Shown here: positions 7,962 to 15,922 of the stretch, in pieces
Layout: the number at the start of each line of letters is the position of its first letter
Position numbering within the stretch: position 1 is the first letter of the stretch
Origin: Sphingobium boeckii
GTDB lineage: Bacteria; Pseudomonadota; Alphaproteobacteria; Sphingomonadales; Sphingomonadaceae
NCBI RefSeq assembly: GCF_014199215.1
Contig: NZ_JACIJC010000002.1
Coordinates: 248,001-312,000, forward strand
Direction: 5' to 3'
Length of the DNA stretch: 64,000 nucleotides
Made by a program: the position numbers and the translations under genes
The notes under the pieces: generated by a model
What the model was told of the DNA's origin: nothing
The model's database searches: none
The model's input: the letters and a program-made list of their open reading frames with translations, nothing else

Positions 7962-9686
7962 TCAGGCCGCAAACGCCTCATCTTCCACCGCAAAAAACAT
8001 CTCCGCCCCGGCCACCGCCGACGCCTTGAGCCCTTCAGCCTCCGGCACGATCTGCGCGATGAAATAACGCGCAGCAGCCTGCTTCATGGCCAGGAAATCC
8101 CTGTCGCCCTCAGCATTCGCGGCGATCCGCGCCTGACGCTCCATCAGCCATCCCGCCACTGCGACAGACAACATGGTGAGAAAGGGATAGCTCCCCGCCA
8201 GTCGGTCATCTGCGCTCGCCGCGGCCAGATGTGTGCCCACCGCTTCGCTGGCGTCGATCAGGCTGCGCAGCCCCGCATCCTGGGCTTCCGCGCGCATGTC
8301 GGCGATCAGACGGGCGAAGGCCGCGCCGCCGCTCAAGCCCAGCTTGCGTCCGACCAGATCTGCCGCCTGAATGCCGTTGGTGCCCTCATAGATCGGCGCA
8401 ATGCGGATATCGCGATAATGCTGCGCCGCGCCGGTTTCCTCGATGAACCCCATCCCGCCATGAACCTGCACGCCAAGCGATGCGACCTCGCAGCCGACAT
8501 CGGTGCCCCAGGCTTTGGCGAGCGGGGTCAGCAATTCCAGCCGGTCATTGGCGGCATCGTCGCCCAGATGGGCGCGATCGAGTTGCCCCGCGGCATAATA
8601 GACCAAGGCGCGCGCGCCCTGCGTCAGCGCCTTCATACGCAGCAGCATCCGGCGCACATCGGGATGCTGGATGATCGCGACGGGATCGCGGCTCGCCCCG
8701 CCCGCCCGCGCGGATTGCACGCGGTCCATCGCATAGCGCACCGCCTGCTGCGTCGCGCGCTCGGCGATCTGCACGCCCTGAAGCCCCACGTTCAGCCGCG
8801 CGTTGTTCATCATCGTGAACATCGCCTTGATCCCGCCGAATTCGCCACCGATCAATTCGCCGATGCAATCGTCATGATCGCCAAAGCTCAGCACGCAGGT
8901 GGGCGAGGCATGGATGCCCATCTTATGCTCGATCGAAACGCAGCGCACGTCATTGGCGGCATCCGGCCTGCCGTCCGCGTCCAGGCGGAATTTCGGCACG
9001 AGGAAGAGCGAAATGCCGCGCGTGCCAGCCGGCGCGCCGGGGGTGCGGGCCAATACGAGATGGATGATATTGTCGGTCAGATCATGCTCGCCGAAGGTGA
9101 TGAAGATCTTGATGCCCTTGATCCTGAACGTCCCGTCGCCCACCGGCGTCGCGGTGGTGCGCAGCGCGCCCACGTCCGATCCCGCCTGCGGCTCTGTGAG
9201 GTTCATCGTGCCGGTCCATTCGCCGGTGATCAATTTGGGCAGATACAGCGCCTGCTGCGCCTCGCTGCCATGCGCCACCAGTGATTCGATCGCGCCGGGG
9301 GTGAGCATGTTGACCAGCGAAAAGCCCATGTTCGCGCTGCCCAGATCCTCCATCACCACGGTCGCCAGCGCATAGGGCAGCCCCTGACCGCCAAAGGCTT
9401 CCGGCCCGTTGATGCTGCCCCAGCCGCTTTCGACAAAGGCGGCATAGGCTTCGCGATAACCCGCGGGCATCGTCACCACGCCATCGTCCCAGCACGCGCC
9501 GACCTGATCGCCGATCCGGTTGAGCGGCGCATATTCGCCCGCGGCGAAAGCGCCCGCCCCCTCCAATATCGCATCCACCATATCCGGCGAGGCCGCGACA
9601 TAGGCATCGTTTTCCGCCAGTTCGCCGATCTTCACGACATGATCCAGCACGAAGCGCTGTTCGTTGATCGGAGGCGTATAGGTCAT
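7962..9686 (-). CDS. Acyl-CoA dehydrogenase (DmdC/long C-terminal-domain type)
   Basis: FAD flavoenzyme of 574 aa that introduces a 2,3-double bond into an acyl-CoA. Visible features are the FAD/substrate loop MNLTEPQAGSDVGALRT, a helical bundle with GGMGFIEETGAAQHYRDIRIAPIYEGTNGIQAADLVGRK (family-like catalytic Glu in YEGTNGIQ), and an extra C-terminal domain of about 120 residues found in the 590-600-aa subclass that includes DmdC. Start chosen at MTYTPPINEQRFVLDHV (9686); the open frame upstream is not family-like. It is divergent from tsaC with only 50 bases between starts. Chain-length specificity is unknown. Confidence 0.92.
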   Translation of the reverse strand: MTYTPPINEQRFVLDHVVKIGELAENDAYVAASPDMVDAILEGAGAFAAGEYAPLNRIGDQVGACWDDGVVTMPAGYREAYAAFVESGWGSINGPEAFGGQGLPYALATVVMEDLGSANMGFSLVNMLTPGAIESLVAHGSEAQQALYLPKLITGEWTGTMNLTEPQAGSDVGALRTTATPVGDGTFRIKGIKIFITFGEHDLTDNIIHLVLARTPGAPAGTRGISLFLVPKFRLDADGRPDAANDVRCVSIEHKMGIHASPTCVLSFGDHDDCIGELIGGEFGGIKAMFTMMNNARLNVGLQGVQIAERATQQAVRYAMDRVQSARAGGASRDPVAIIQHPDVRRMLLRMKALTQGARALVYYAAGQLDRAHLGDDAANDRLELLTPLAKAWGTDVGCEVASLGVQVHGGMGFIEETGAAQHYRDIRIAPIYEGTNGIQAADLVGRKLGLSGGAAFARLIADMRAEAQDAGLRSLIDASEAVGTHLAAASADDRLAGSYPFLTMLSVAVAGWLMERQARIAANAEGDRDFLAMKQAAARYFIAQIVPEAEGLKASAVAGAEMFFAVEDEAFAA

Positions 9687-9736
9687 GGCGGCATCCCGTT
9701 CTTGCGTGTGGCTGGCGCGCGCTATAGCGCCACAGC

Positions 9737-10690
9737 ATGACCCGCTCCAACCCGCCTTTTTCGACACGGACATGCCGTTACGGCACTGCGGCCATACAGC
9801 ACGCCGCGGCGTTGATCCGCGCGGGTCAGACGGTCGCGATCCCCACCGAGACGGTTTATGGTCTGGCCGCAGATGCGACCGATTCGGCAGCGGTCGCGCG
9901 TATCTACGAGGCCAAGGGACGGCCGAGCTTCAATCCTCTGATCGTGCACGTTCCCGATCTAGCCACCGCCCGGCTTTACGCGCGCTTCGACGATACGGCG
10001 CTGGCGCTGGCGGCCGCCTTCTGGCCCGGCCCGCTGACCCTGGTCCTGCCGCGCACCGAGCACAGTCCGATCGCATCTCTGGCGACGGCGGGACTCGACA
10101 CGATCGCGATCCGCTGCCCCGCACACGAAGCGATGCGCGCATTGCTGATCGCAAGCGGACGCCCCTTGGCGGCGCCATCCGCCAACGCCAGCGGCCGGAT
10201 CAGCCCCACCCGCGCTGAACATGTGCTGGCCAGCCTCGACGGCCGTATTCCGCTGGTCATCGATGGCGGGCCGACCGGTCAAGGCGTGGAATCAACTATC
10301 GCCGCGCCATCCGGCTCCGTCATACGCCTGCTCCGCCCCGGCCCCATAACGCCGGAGCAATTGACCGCCGCCACCGGCCTCCCCGTGGAGACCGTGATCG
10401 GCGGCGCCATCGAAGCGCCGGGGCAGATGACCAGTCATTATGCACCCTCCAAGCCCCTGCGGCTGAACGCCACCGACGCCCGTCCCGGCGAATGGCTGAT
10501 CGGCTTCGGCAATGTCGCGGGGGATGTTTCGCTGTCGGTCTCCAGCGATCTGGCGGAGGCTGCGGCCAATCTGTTCGATCTGCTGCACCGGGCCGATGCC
10601 GGTGGGACGGCGTCGATCGCCGTGGCCCCCGTGCCCGATAACGGCCTCGGCATCGCGATCAATGACCGGCTGATGCGAGCTGCGGCTTAA
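9737..10690 (+). CDS. tsaC: L-threonylcarbamoyladenylate synthase (Sua5/YrdC family)
   Basis: Makes threonylcarbamoyl-AMP from threonine, bicarbonate and ATP for t6A37 tRNA modification. The YrdC domain (about residues 15-200) has KxR-type motifs: TVAIPTETVYGLAADAT, IYEAKGRPSFNPLIVHV, RCPAHEAMRALL and APSANASGRISPTRAEHV. A C-terminal extension ending with APGQMTSHYAPSKPLRL is the Sua5-type linker and domain, so at 317 aa it is the long Sua5 form and not the short TsaC. Start at the ATG 50 bases from the divergent acyl-CoA dehydrogenase start. Confidence 0.94.
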   Translation: MTRSNPPFSTRTCRYGTAAIQHAAALIRAGQTVAIPTETVYGLAADATDSAAVARIYEAKGRPSFNPLIVHVPDLATARLYARFDDTALALAAAFWPGPLTLVLPRTEHSPIASLATAGLDTIAIRCPAHEAMRALLIASGRPLAAPSANASGRISPTRAEHVLASLDGRIPLVIDGGPTGQGVESTIAAPSGSVIRLLRPGPITPEQLTAATGLPVETVIGGAIEAPGQMTSHYAPSKPLRLNATDARPGEWLIGFGNVAGDVSLSVSSDLAEAAANLFDLLHRADAGGTASIAVAPVPDNGLGIAINDRLMRAAA

Positions 10691-10706
10691 GGGCCGACGA
10701 AAAACG

Positions 10707-10791
10707 CCCCACCCCCGGCCCCTCCCGGAAGGCGGGAGGGGTGAAGAAAGGCCCGATCCGACTTTCCTCCATGCCTCGTTGGAGGGGCTGC
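10707..10791. repeat. Palindromic repeat, family D (with second, diverged hairpin)
   Basis: GC-rich hairpin cccctcccggaaggcgggaggg followed by a weaker inverted segment ending in gttggaggggctg. Related to copies at 11671, 20118 and 32793. It occupies the gap 10691-10929 behind tsaC; the remaining bases before aqpZ show only a purine-rich ribosome-binding stretch. Confidence 0.75.
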
Positions 10792-10929
10792 CGTGACAAC
10801 TGCTTCTTCCCCTCGCCCAGGCCCGATCACGACAACCTTATTTGACAATTTCGGACTTGGCTCGACCCGGCCAGAAGCGCACACTCTCGCCTGCCGGGCG
10901 AAATCCGGCAACGCCAAGGGGAGGATGAC

Positions 10930-11658
10930 ATGACGATCGTTCAACGGGGGCTCGCCGAATTTCTCGGCACATTCTGGCTTGTTTTCGGCGGGTGCGGCAG
11001 CGCGGTTCTGGCCGCCGCCTTTCCCGAACTCGGCATCGGTTTCGCAGGCGTATCGCTCGCCTTCGGCCTGACCGTGCTCACCATGGCCTATAGCATCGGC
11101 CATATCTCGGGCTGTCACCTCAATCCCGCCGTCACCTTCGGGCTGTGGGCGGGCGGCCGCTTTTCGGGCAAGGATATTCCGGCCTATGTGATCGCACAGA
11201 CGGTGGGCGCGATCGCCGCCGCCCTCATGCTCTATGTGATCGCCAGCGGCGGGCCGGGCTTCGATCTGGCGGGCGGCCTGGCCTCCAATGGCTATGGCGA
11301 TCATTCGCCCGGCCAATACGGCCTTCAATCCGCCTTTCTGATCGAACTCGTGCTGACCTTTTTCTTTCTGCTGGTCATCATGGGATCGACGGACACGCGT
11401 GCGCCTGCGGGCTTCGCGCCGATCGCGATCGGCCTGTGCCTCACGCTCATTCACCTGATCAGCATCCCGGTGACCAACACCTCGGTCAATCCGGCGCGCT
11501 CCACCGGCCCTGCGCTCATCGTCGGCGGTTGGGCGATCGGTCAGCTCTGGCTGTTCTGGATCGCACCCATCGCCGGCGGGATATTGGGCGGGCTGGTCTA
11601 TAAAGCGCTGGGTGCCGATGGATCGAAGCGCCCGCCGGTCGAGGGTGCGGCGCTTTAA
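10930..11658 (+). CDS. aqpZ: Aquaporin Z
   Basis: Inner-membrane water channel of 242 aa with six transmembrane helices. Both pore motifs are present: HLNPAVTFG (N65) and [12 protein letters not shown] (N187, with selectivity-filter R190). H181-equivalent and small residues around the second half-helix fit a water-selective aquaporin more than a glycerol facilitator. The start is preceded by a strong ggggagg-type ribosome-binding site. It stands alone between two family D repeats. Confidence 0.95.
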   Translation: MTIVQRGLAEFLGTFWLVFGGCGSAVLAAAFPELGIGFAGVSLAFGLTVLTMAYSIGHISGCHLNPAVTFGLWAGGRFSGKDIPAYVIAQTVGAIAAALMLYVIASGGPGFDLAGGLASNGYGDHSPGQYGLQSAFLIELVLTFFFLLVIMGSTDTRAPAGFAPIAIGLCLTLIHLISIPVTNTSVNPARSTGPALIVGGWAIGQLWLFWIAPIAGGILGGLVYKALGADGSKRPPVEGAAL

Positions 11659-11670
11659 CAGGGAAACAGT

Positions 11671-11764
11671 GCCACCCCCGGCCCCTCCCGAAAGGCCGGG
11701 AGGGGTGAAGAAAGGCTTGATCAAACTCCCCTCCCGGCCTTTCGGGAGGGGCTGGGGGTGGGCC
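11671..11764. repeat. Palindromic repeat, family D (two linked hairpins)
   Basis: ccacccccggcccctcccga ... tcgggaggggctgggggtgg, a long inverted repeat whose two arms each contain their own small hairpin. It lies between the convergent aqpZ and MFS genes and could act as a bidirectional transcript end, but no T-run follows. Confidence 0.85.
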
Positions 11765-11776
11765 TTCTTCTAAAAC

Positions 11777-13063
11777 CTAAGCCCCCTCAACCCGCTCATA
11801 ACGCGGAGACAGCAGATGCACCGCCAGCAGCGCCAGGAAATAGGCGCTTCCGGCGACCGCGAAGAGCGGCGTATAGGTGCCGAAGCTGTCGAGAATGAAG
11901 CCGGCATATTTCGCCATCATCATCCCGCCGACCGCGCCGATCGTGCCGCCGATGCCGATCACCGAACCCACCGCCGCGCGCGGGAAGATATCAGATGGCA
12001 AAGTGTAGAGATTGGCCGAAAACGCCTGATGCGCTGCGGTCGCAATGCCGATCACCAATACGGCCAGCCACAGATTATCGATAGTCTGTGCAAAGAAGAT
12101 CGGCGTCACTGCAAAGGCGCAGACCAGCATCGTCATCTTGCGCGCGTAATTGACCGAACGGCCGGCCTTCATTAGCTTTGAAGACATCCAGCCGCCCGCC
12201 ACGCTGCCCACGTCCGACAGCAGATAGATCGCCACCAGCGGCGGGCCGAAACTCAGCAGATCCAGGCCATAGCGCGTGCCGAGATAGCCCGGCAGCCAGA
12301 AGAGAAAGAACCACCAGATCGGATCGATGAAGAATTTGCCCAGCGCATAAGCCCAGGTTTCCTTGATCGTAAGCAATTTCTTCCAGGGGATGGGCACGAT
12401 CGAATCCACCGGATCCTGCTCGATCCAGGCCAGTTCGCCGGCCGTGACCTTCTTATGCTCACGCGGGCTGCGATACATCACCCACCAGGCGATGAGCCAG
12501 GCGAACGCGCCGACGCCCGTGATGACAAAGGCCATGCGCCAGCCATAATGGACCACCAGCACGGGGATCAGCAGCGGCGTGATGATCGCGCCCACATTCG
12601 CACCCGCATTGAACAGGCCGATGGCGAAGGCGCGCTCCTTGGCAGGAAACCAGTCCGTCACCGCCTTGATGCCGGCGGGAAAATTGCCCGATTCACCAAT
12701 GCCCAGGCCGAAGCGCGCCATCGCGAATTGCGTGACGGAATAAGCGCCGCCATGCGCGATATGAGCAAGCTGCCAGATGACGAAAGCCACAGAATAGCCG
12801 ATCCGCGCGCCCAACACGTCCACGATCCGGCCAAAGCCGATATAGCCGATGGCATAGGCCGCCTGAAACCAGAAGATCACATTGGCGAAATCGGTCTCGG
12901 TCCAGCCGAGTTCGGCCGAAAGCGTCGGCTTCAAAACGCCGATCATCTGCCGATCGATATAATTGATCACCGTGGCGGCAAACAAAAGCCCCACGATTAC
13001 CCAGCGATAGCGCCCGGCGCGCGACGCCGCTGCGTCTATGCCCGCAGCCTTCTCTCCAGCCAT
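11777..13063 (-). CDS. MFS transporter, hexuronate permease-like (ExuT group)
   Basis: Major facilitator of 428 aa with about 12 membrane helices, resembling the anion:cation symporter group that includes ExuT. Shared features are YRWVIVGLLFAATVINYIDRQ at the first helix, RFGLGIGESGNFPAGIKAV, and a TLPSDIFPRAAVGSVIGIGG segment in the second half. Start set at MAGEKAAGID (13063) behind a GGAG site. The hydratase gene ends 19 bases upstream, and the pair is transcribed away from the LacI regulator and its predicted operator. Transport of galacturonate or glucuronate is an inference from family and neighbours. Confidence 0.88.
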   Translation of the reverse strand: MAGEKAAGIDAAASRAGRYRWVIVGLLFAATVINYIDRQMIGVLKPTLSAELGWTETDFANVIFWFQAAYAIGYIGFGRIVDVLGARIGYSVAFVIWQLAHIAHGGAYSVTQFAMARFGLGIGESGNFPAGIKAVTDWFPAKERAFAIGLFNAGANVGAIITPLLIPVLVVHYGWRMAFVITGVGAFAWLIAWWVMYRSPREHKKVTAGELAWIEQDPVDSIVPIPWKKLLTIKETWAYALGKFFIDPIWWFFLFWLPGYLGTRYGLDLLSFGPPLVAIYLLSDVGSVAGGWMSSKLMKAGRSVNYARKMTMLVCAFAVTPIFFAQTIDNLWLAVLVIGIATAAHQAFSANLYTLPSDIFPRAAVGSVIGIGGTIGAVGGMMMAKYAGFILDSFGTYTPLFAVAGSAYFLALLAVHLLSPRYERVEGA

Positions 13064-13082
13064 CCCGCGTCTCCCATCGTCT

Positions 13083-13907
13083 TTATGATCTATTGGCCCC
13101 AGCGGCGGCAGAGATCGTGCAATGCACCGCATAGCTGCTTCCGAAGCGTGCTTCCACCGCCGCACCCACGTTCACCGGATGAACCCCGGTGATCGCCCCC
13201 GTCGACACCCATTGACCGGCCTGCAGGGCATTACCCCGCGACGCCATCATTTCCAGCAAAAAGCGCACCGCCCCGAAAGGGCCATCGGGCAGGCCCGCCG
13301 CCGTGCCCGTGCCCGCGACGACGCCGTCGATCAGCAATGACACCGGCCAGCCTTCGCAATCCGCGACCTCTTCGGAAGGCACTGGGGCACCGATGACCAG
13401 TCCATTGTTATTGCCGAAATCCGAGATGGTGACCGCGGGGCCATGATCATTGATCCCCGGAAAGGGAGAACTGGCGATTTCTATGCCGACATGCACCGCG
13501 TCGATCATCGCCGCCGCTTCCTCCAGCGTGTAGCTGAGCTTCGCCGGATCGGGATCACGCGCAATACGCAGCAGCAATTCCGCCTCGGCCGCACCAAATC
13601 CGTCCCGGAAAATCGGCATTGATACCGGTGTCTGCGGATCGGCCGAAACGATGCTCGCGTTAAAGATCGGCCCGGCCAGCCGATTGCTGCCATAATGGGC
13701 ATCGAGCGGCGGCATGATCCGGCCGACTTTCCATCCGCCGATCCCGTCCGATGTCATGGCAATGGCGCAATCCTGCACCAGATAGGCGGATTCAAGCGCT
13801 TCCGGGATGGTGCCTGGATAACTCGGCAACCCTTGCGCATCCCGCCGCGCAGACACGAAAGCCTCTGCGATCCGTTCATGCTCCCGCTGATCTTGCGAAC
13901 CTTCCAC
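13083..13907 (-). CDS. 2-keto-4-pentenoate hydratase-family protein (MhpD-like)
   Basis: Protein of about 274 aa with the fold of MhpD/fumarylacetoacetate-hydrolase-like hydratases (GGWKVGRIMPPLDAHYG, AEAELLLRIARD, DAVHVGIEIASSPFPG, GVHPVNVGAAVEARFG). The family uses a metal-bound E-x-E cluster: EAELLL and GIEIASS supply matching acids. An ATG at 13973 is in frame but lies inside the predicted KdgR-like operator, so GTG 13907, seven bases after GGAGAG, is preferred. Its place in the uronate regulon suggests it acts on a 2-keto-3-deoxy or unsaturated sugar acid. The substrate is unknown. Confidence 0.8.
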   Translation of the reverse strand: MEGSQDQREHERIAEAFVSARRDAQGLPSYPGTIPEALESAYLVQDCAIAMTSDGIGGWKVGRIMPPLDAHYGSNRLAGPIFNASIVSADPQTPVSMPIFRDGFGAAEAELLLRIARDPDPAKLSYTLEEAAAMIDAVHVGIEIASSPFPGINDHGPAVTISDFGNNNGLVIGAPVPSEEVADCEGWPVSLLIDGVVAGTGTAAGLPDGPFGAVRFLLEMMASRGNALQAGQWVSTGAITGVHPVNVGAAVEARFGSSYAVHCTISAAAGANRS

Positions 13908-13958
13908 CCCGGGTCTCTCCAATTTTGCTGCGCATTTCCGCGTTTCGCGATGCTTAGT

Positions 13959-13974
13959 GGAAACCGGTGTCATA
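13959..13974. promoter_or_regulatory. Predicted KdgR-like LacI operator (hydratase/lacI intergenic)
   Basis: ggaaaccggtgtcata, on the other strand TATGACACCGGTTTCC. It matches sites at 15870, 23754 and 23908 around the core GACACCGGT. It sits between the divergent hydratase and lacI starts, consistent with control of both. Confidence 0.7.
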
Positions 13975-14061
13975 AACAAGACGCGAGTGCAATGGCCGTT
14001 TCTCCAGATCGCCTTGGCATCGCAGGAGCGCGCCGGATTGGCGCAGCCCCCGATCCGCGCT

Positions 14062-15102
14062 ATGCACGCATCAATGAAGAAAACCAGCCAGCCGACGATC
14101 AACGATGTCGCCCATGTATCGGGCGTCTCCAAAAAGACCGTCAGCCGCGTCATCAACAATTCGCCGCTGCTGAATGACGATACGCGCCAGCGTGTTCTGG
14201 GGGTAATCAAGGACTTGGGTTTCGTACCCAATCCGCAGGCGCGCGCGCTCGCGCTGCGCCGCAATTTCCTGATCGGGCTGGTGCATGACAATCCCAATGC
14301 GCAGATGGTGCTCAATGTGCAGCAGGGCATATTGGAGGCGATCCGCGACACCGAATTCGAACTGGTGGTGCGCCCGGTCAATCGCGGGGCACCCAGTATG
14401 CTGGAGGATGTCCGCCATTTTCTTGAGCGGCAGCGGCTGTTCGGCGTCGTGCTGCTGCCGCCCGTGTCCGAGAATGATTCGCTGGCGCAGCTTTGCGACG
14501 AAATTGGCTGCCGTTATGTGCGCATGGGATCGGCCAAGCTGGACGACGACGAGCATATGGTCGCTTCCAACGATCGCGAGGCGGTGCGCGAAGCAACGCA
14601 ATATCTGATCGACGAGGGGCATAAGAGGATCGCGTGGATCTCCGGCCCGCATGGCTTCCGCTCGGCGCGGGAACGCCGCCTGGGATTCGAAGACGCGCTG
14701 GGCGCGGCGAAAATTCCGCTGCACCGCTCGATGGTCGCCGATGGCAATTATACGTTCGACACCGGCGTGCTCGCCGCTGAACGCCTGCTCGATCTATCCC
14801 CCCGCCCCACCGCGATCTTCGCCGCCAATGACGAGATGGCGACGGGTGTGCTCTACGCGGCGCGGCAGCGCGGACTGGATGTGCCGCGCGATCTCTCGAT
14901 CCTGGGCTTCGATGACACGCCCACCGCGGGGCATATCTGGCCGCCACTGACCACGGTGCGCTGGCCGATCGTCTCGATGGCCCGCGCCGCCGCGATGAAA
15001 TTGCTTGCCGGTGTCGGCGACGGCGGGGAAGCCGTAACCGAGCCGAGCATGTTCCTGTCCACACTGATTCGTCGCGCATCGGTGGCGCGACCGATGGATT
15101 AG
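14062..15102 (+). CDS. LacI-family regulator, predicted uronate (KdgR-like) repressor
   Basis: LacI/GalR repressor of 346 aa. The helix-turn-helix and hinge are in the first 60 residues (PTINDVAHVSGVSKKTVSRVINNSPLLNDDTRQRV ... LGFVPNPQARAL). The periplasmic-binding-like effector domain follows (LIGLVHDNPNAQM, ISGPHGFRSARERRLGFEDAL, PTAIFAANDEMATGVL, ILGFDDTPTAGHIWPPLTTVRWP). ATG 14062 (MHASMKK) is chosen, with ATG 14074 possible. It is divergent from the hydratase-permease pair with a predicted operator between them. The effector is likely a uronate or KDG, inferred from the genes around it. Confidence 0.9.
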   Translation: MHASMKKTSQPTINDVAHVSGVSKKTVSRVINNSPLLNDDTRQRVLGVIKDLGFVPNPQARALALRRNFLIGLVHDNPNAQMVLNVQQGILEAIRDTEFELVVRPVNRGAPSMLEDVRHFLERQRLFGVVLLPPVSENDSLAQLCDEIGCRYVRMGSAKLDDDEHMVASNDREAVREATQYLIDEGHKRIAWISGPHGFRSARERRLGFEDALGAAKIPLHRSMVADGNYTFDTGVLAAERLLDLSPRPTAIFAANDEMATGVLYAARQRGLDVPRDLSILGFDDTPTAGHIWPPLTTVRWPIVSMARAAAMKLLAGVGDGGEAVTEPSMFLSTLIRRASVARPMD

Positions 15103-15134
15103 CGCACCCACAACTTTATCCGACGCACCATCAA

Positions 15135-15208
15135 CCGTTTGTCCCGAGCGTAGTCGAGGGAGGTGGGTGAAGCGACAGACGTCCCTCGACTACGCTCGGG
15201 ACAAACGG
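15135..15208. repeat. 74-nt palindromic repeat, family A
   Basis: CCGTTTGTCCCGAGCGTAG ... CTACGCTCGGGACAAACGG with about 30-nt arms and a variable centre. It lies between the convergent lacI and glutathione peroxidase genes. Confidence 0.92.
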
Positions 15209-15223
15209 TTCAAAAAGTCTCAC

Positions 15224-15772
15224 CTATTCCCCCAGCGCCTGCTCGATTGCGCGCACCAGCGCCGGATCCTCCGGCGCGATATCCGGAGCGAAGCGCGCCA
15301 CTACGTCGCCATCCCGCCCGATCAGGAATTTTTCGAAATTCCACAGCACTTCCGGCTCCGGATTGGGCGTGATGCCATAGCCCTTGAGCTTTTCGCGCAT
15401 CCCGCCTTCGGCCGCGCTCACGGCATCGGGCTGCGCTTCGATCAATGCCGCGTAAAGCGGATGCTTGTCCGCGCCGGCCACGCTGATCTTGGCGAACATG
15501 GGGAAATCCACATCATAAGTGAGCTGGCAAAAATCGGCGATTTCCGCGTCGCTGCCAGGCTCCTGCCCCATGAAATTGTTCGCCGGAAACCCCAGCACCG
15601 AAAAGCCCCGGTCACGATAGCTGCGATACAGCTTTTCAAGCCCTTCATATTGCGGGGTCAGACCGCATTTCGACGCGACATTGACGACCAGCCGCACCTG
15701 CCCGTCATAATCGCGCAACGCCGCATCATCGCCCGCGATCGTGCGGACTGGAATATCCTGCAATGCCGTCAT
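15224..15772 (-). CDS. Glutathione peroxidase family thiol peroxidase
   Basis: Peroxide-reducing enzyme of 182 aa. The catalytic tetrad regions are visible: NVASKCGLTPQY with peroxidatic C36, GFPANNFMGQEPG with Q70, and the WNFEKFLIGRDG strand with the conserved Trp/Asn. It is a cysteine and not a selenocysteine enzyme. No resolving cysteine is obvious at the usual site in the 80-100 region apart from C in FCQLTYDV (CxxT motif position), which fits thioredoxin-type turnover. It is convergent with lacI and divergent from uxaC. Confidence 0.93.
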   Translation of the reverse strand: MTALQDIPVRTIAGDDAALRDYDGQVRLVVNVASKCGLTPQYEGLEKLYRSYRDRGFSVLGFPANNFMGQEPGSDAEIADFCQLTYDVDFPMFAKISVAGADKHPLYAALIEAQPDAVSAAEGGMREKLKGYGITPNPEPEVLWNFEKFLIGRDGDVVARFAPDIAPEDPALVRAIEQALGE

Positions 15773-15867
15773 TTTTCTTGCTCCTCAAAATACGCGGATT
15801 TTGATAGCAGGGGTGATATCGGCTCGCCAGTCCTCCGGTCATATGTCCGGACGCGGGTTGAATCTTG

Positions 15868-15885
15868 GGCTGACACCGGTTACCA
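15868..15885. promoter_or_regulatory. Predicted KdgR-like LacI operator upstream of uxaC
   Basis: ggctgacaccggttacca, sharing TGACACCGGTTAC with the site at 23754. It lies 38 bases before the uxaC start and is likely to control the uxaC-kduI-kduD-kdgK run. Confidence 0.72.
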
Positions 15886-15922
15886 AGCCACTAACGAGTC
15901 CGCGCACAGGACAAGGGGAGCG

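Noticed and set aside
8229-9284. Plus-strand frame opposite the acyl-CoA dehydrogenase
   Set aside because: No motif, and it lies entirely inside a clear minus-strand gene.
11671-11764. Family D palindrome as an intrinsic terminator
   Set aside because: Stable stem but no following run of T on either strand; kept as a repeat only.
15840-15862. Inverted CCGG-TCATATG-TCCGG before uxaC as a second operator
   Set aside because: Imperfect at the flanking positions and not repeated before any other gene of the locus.
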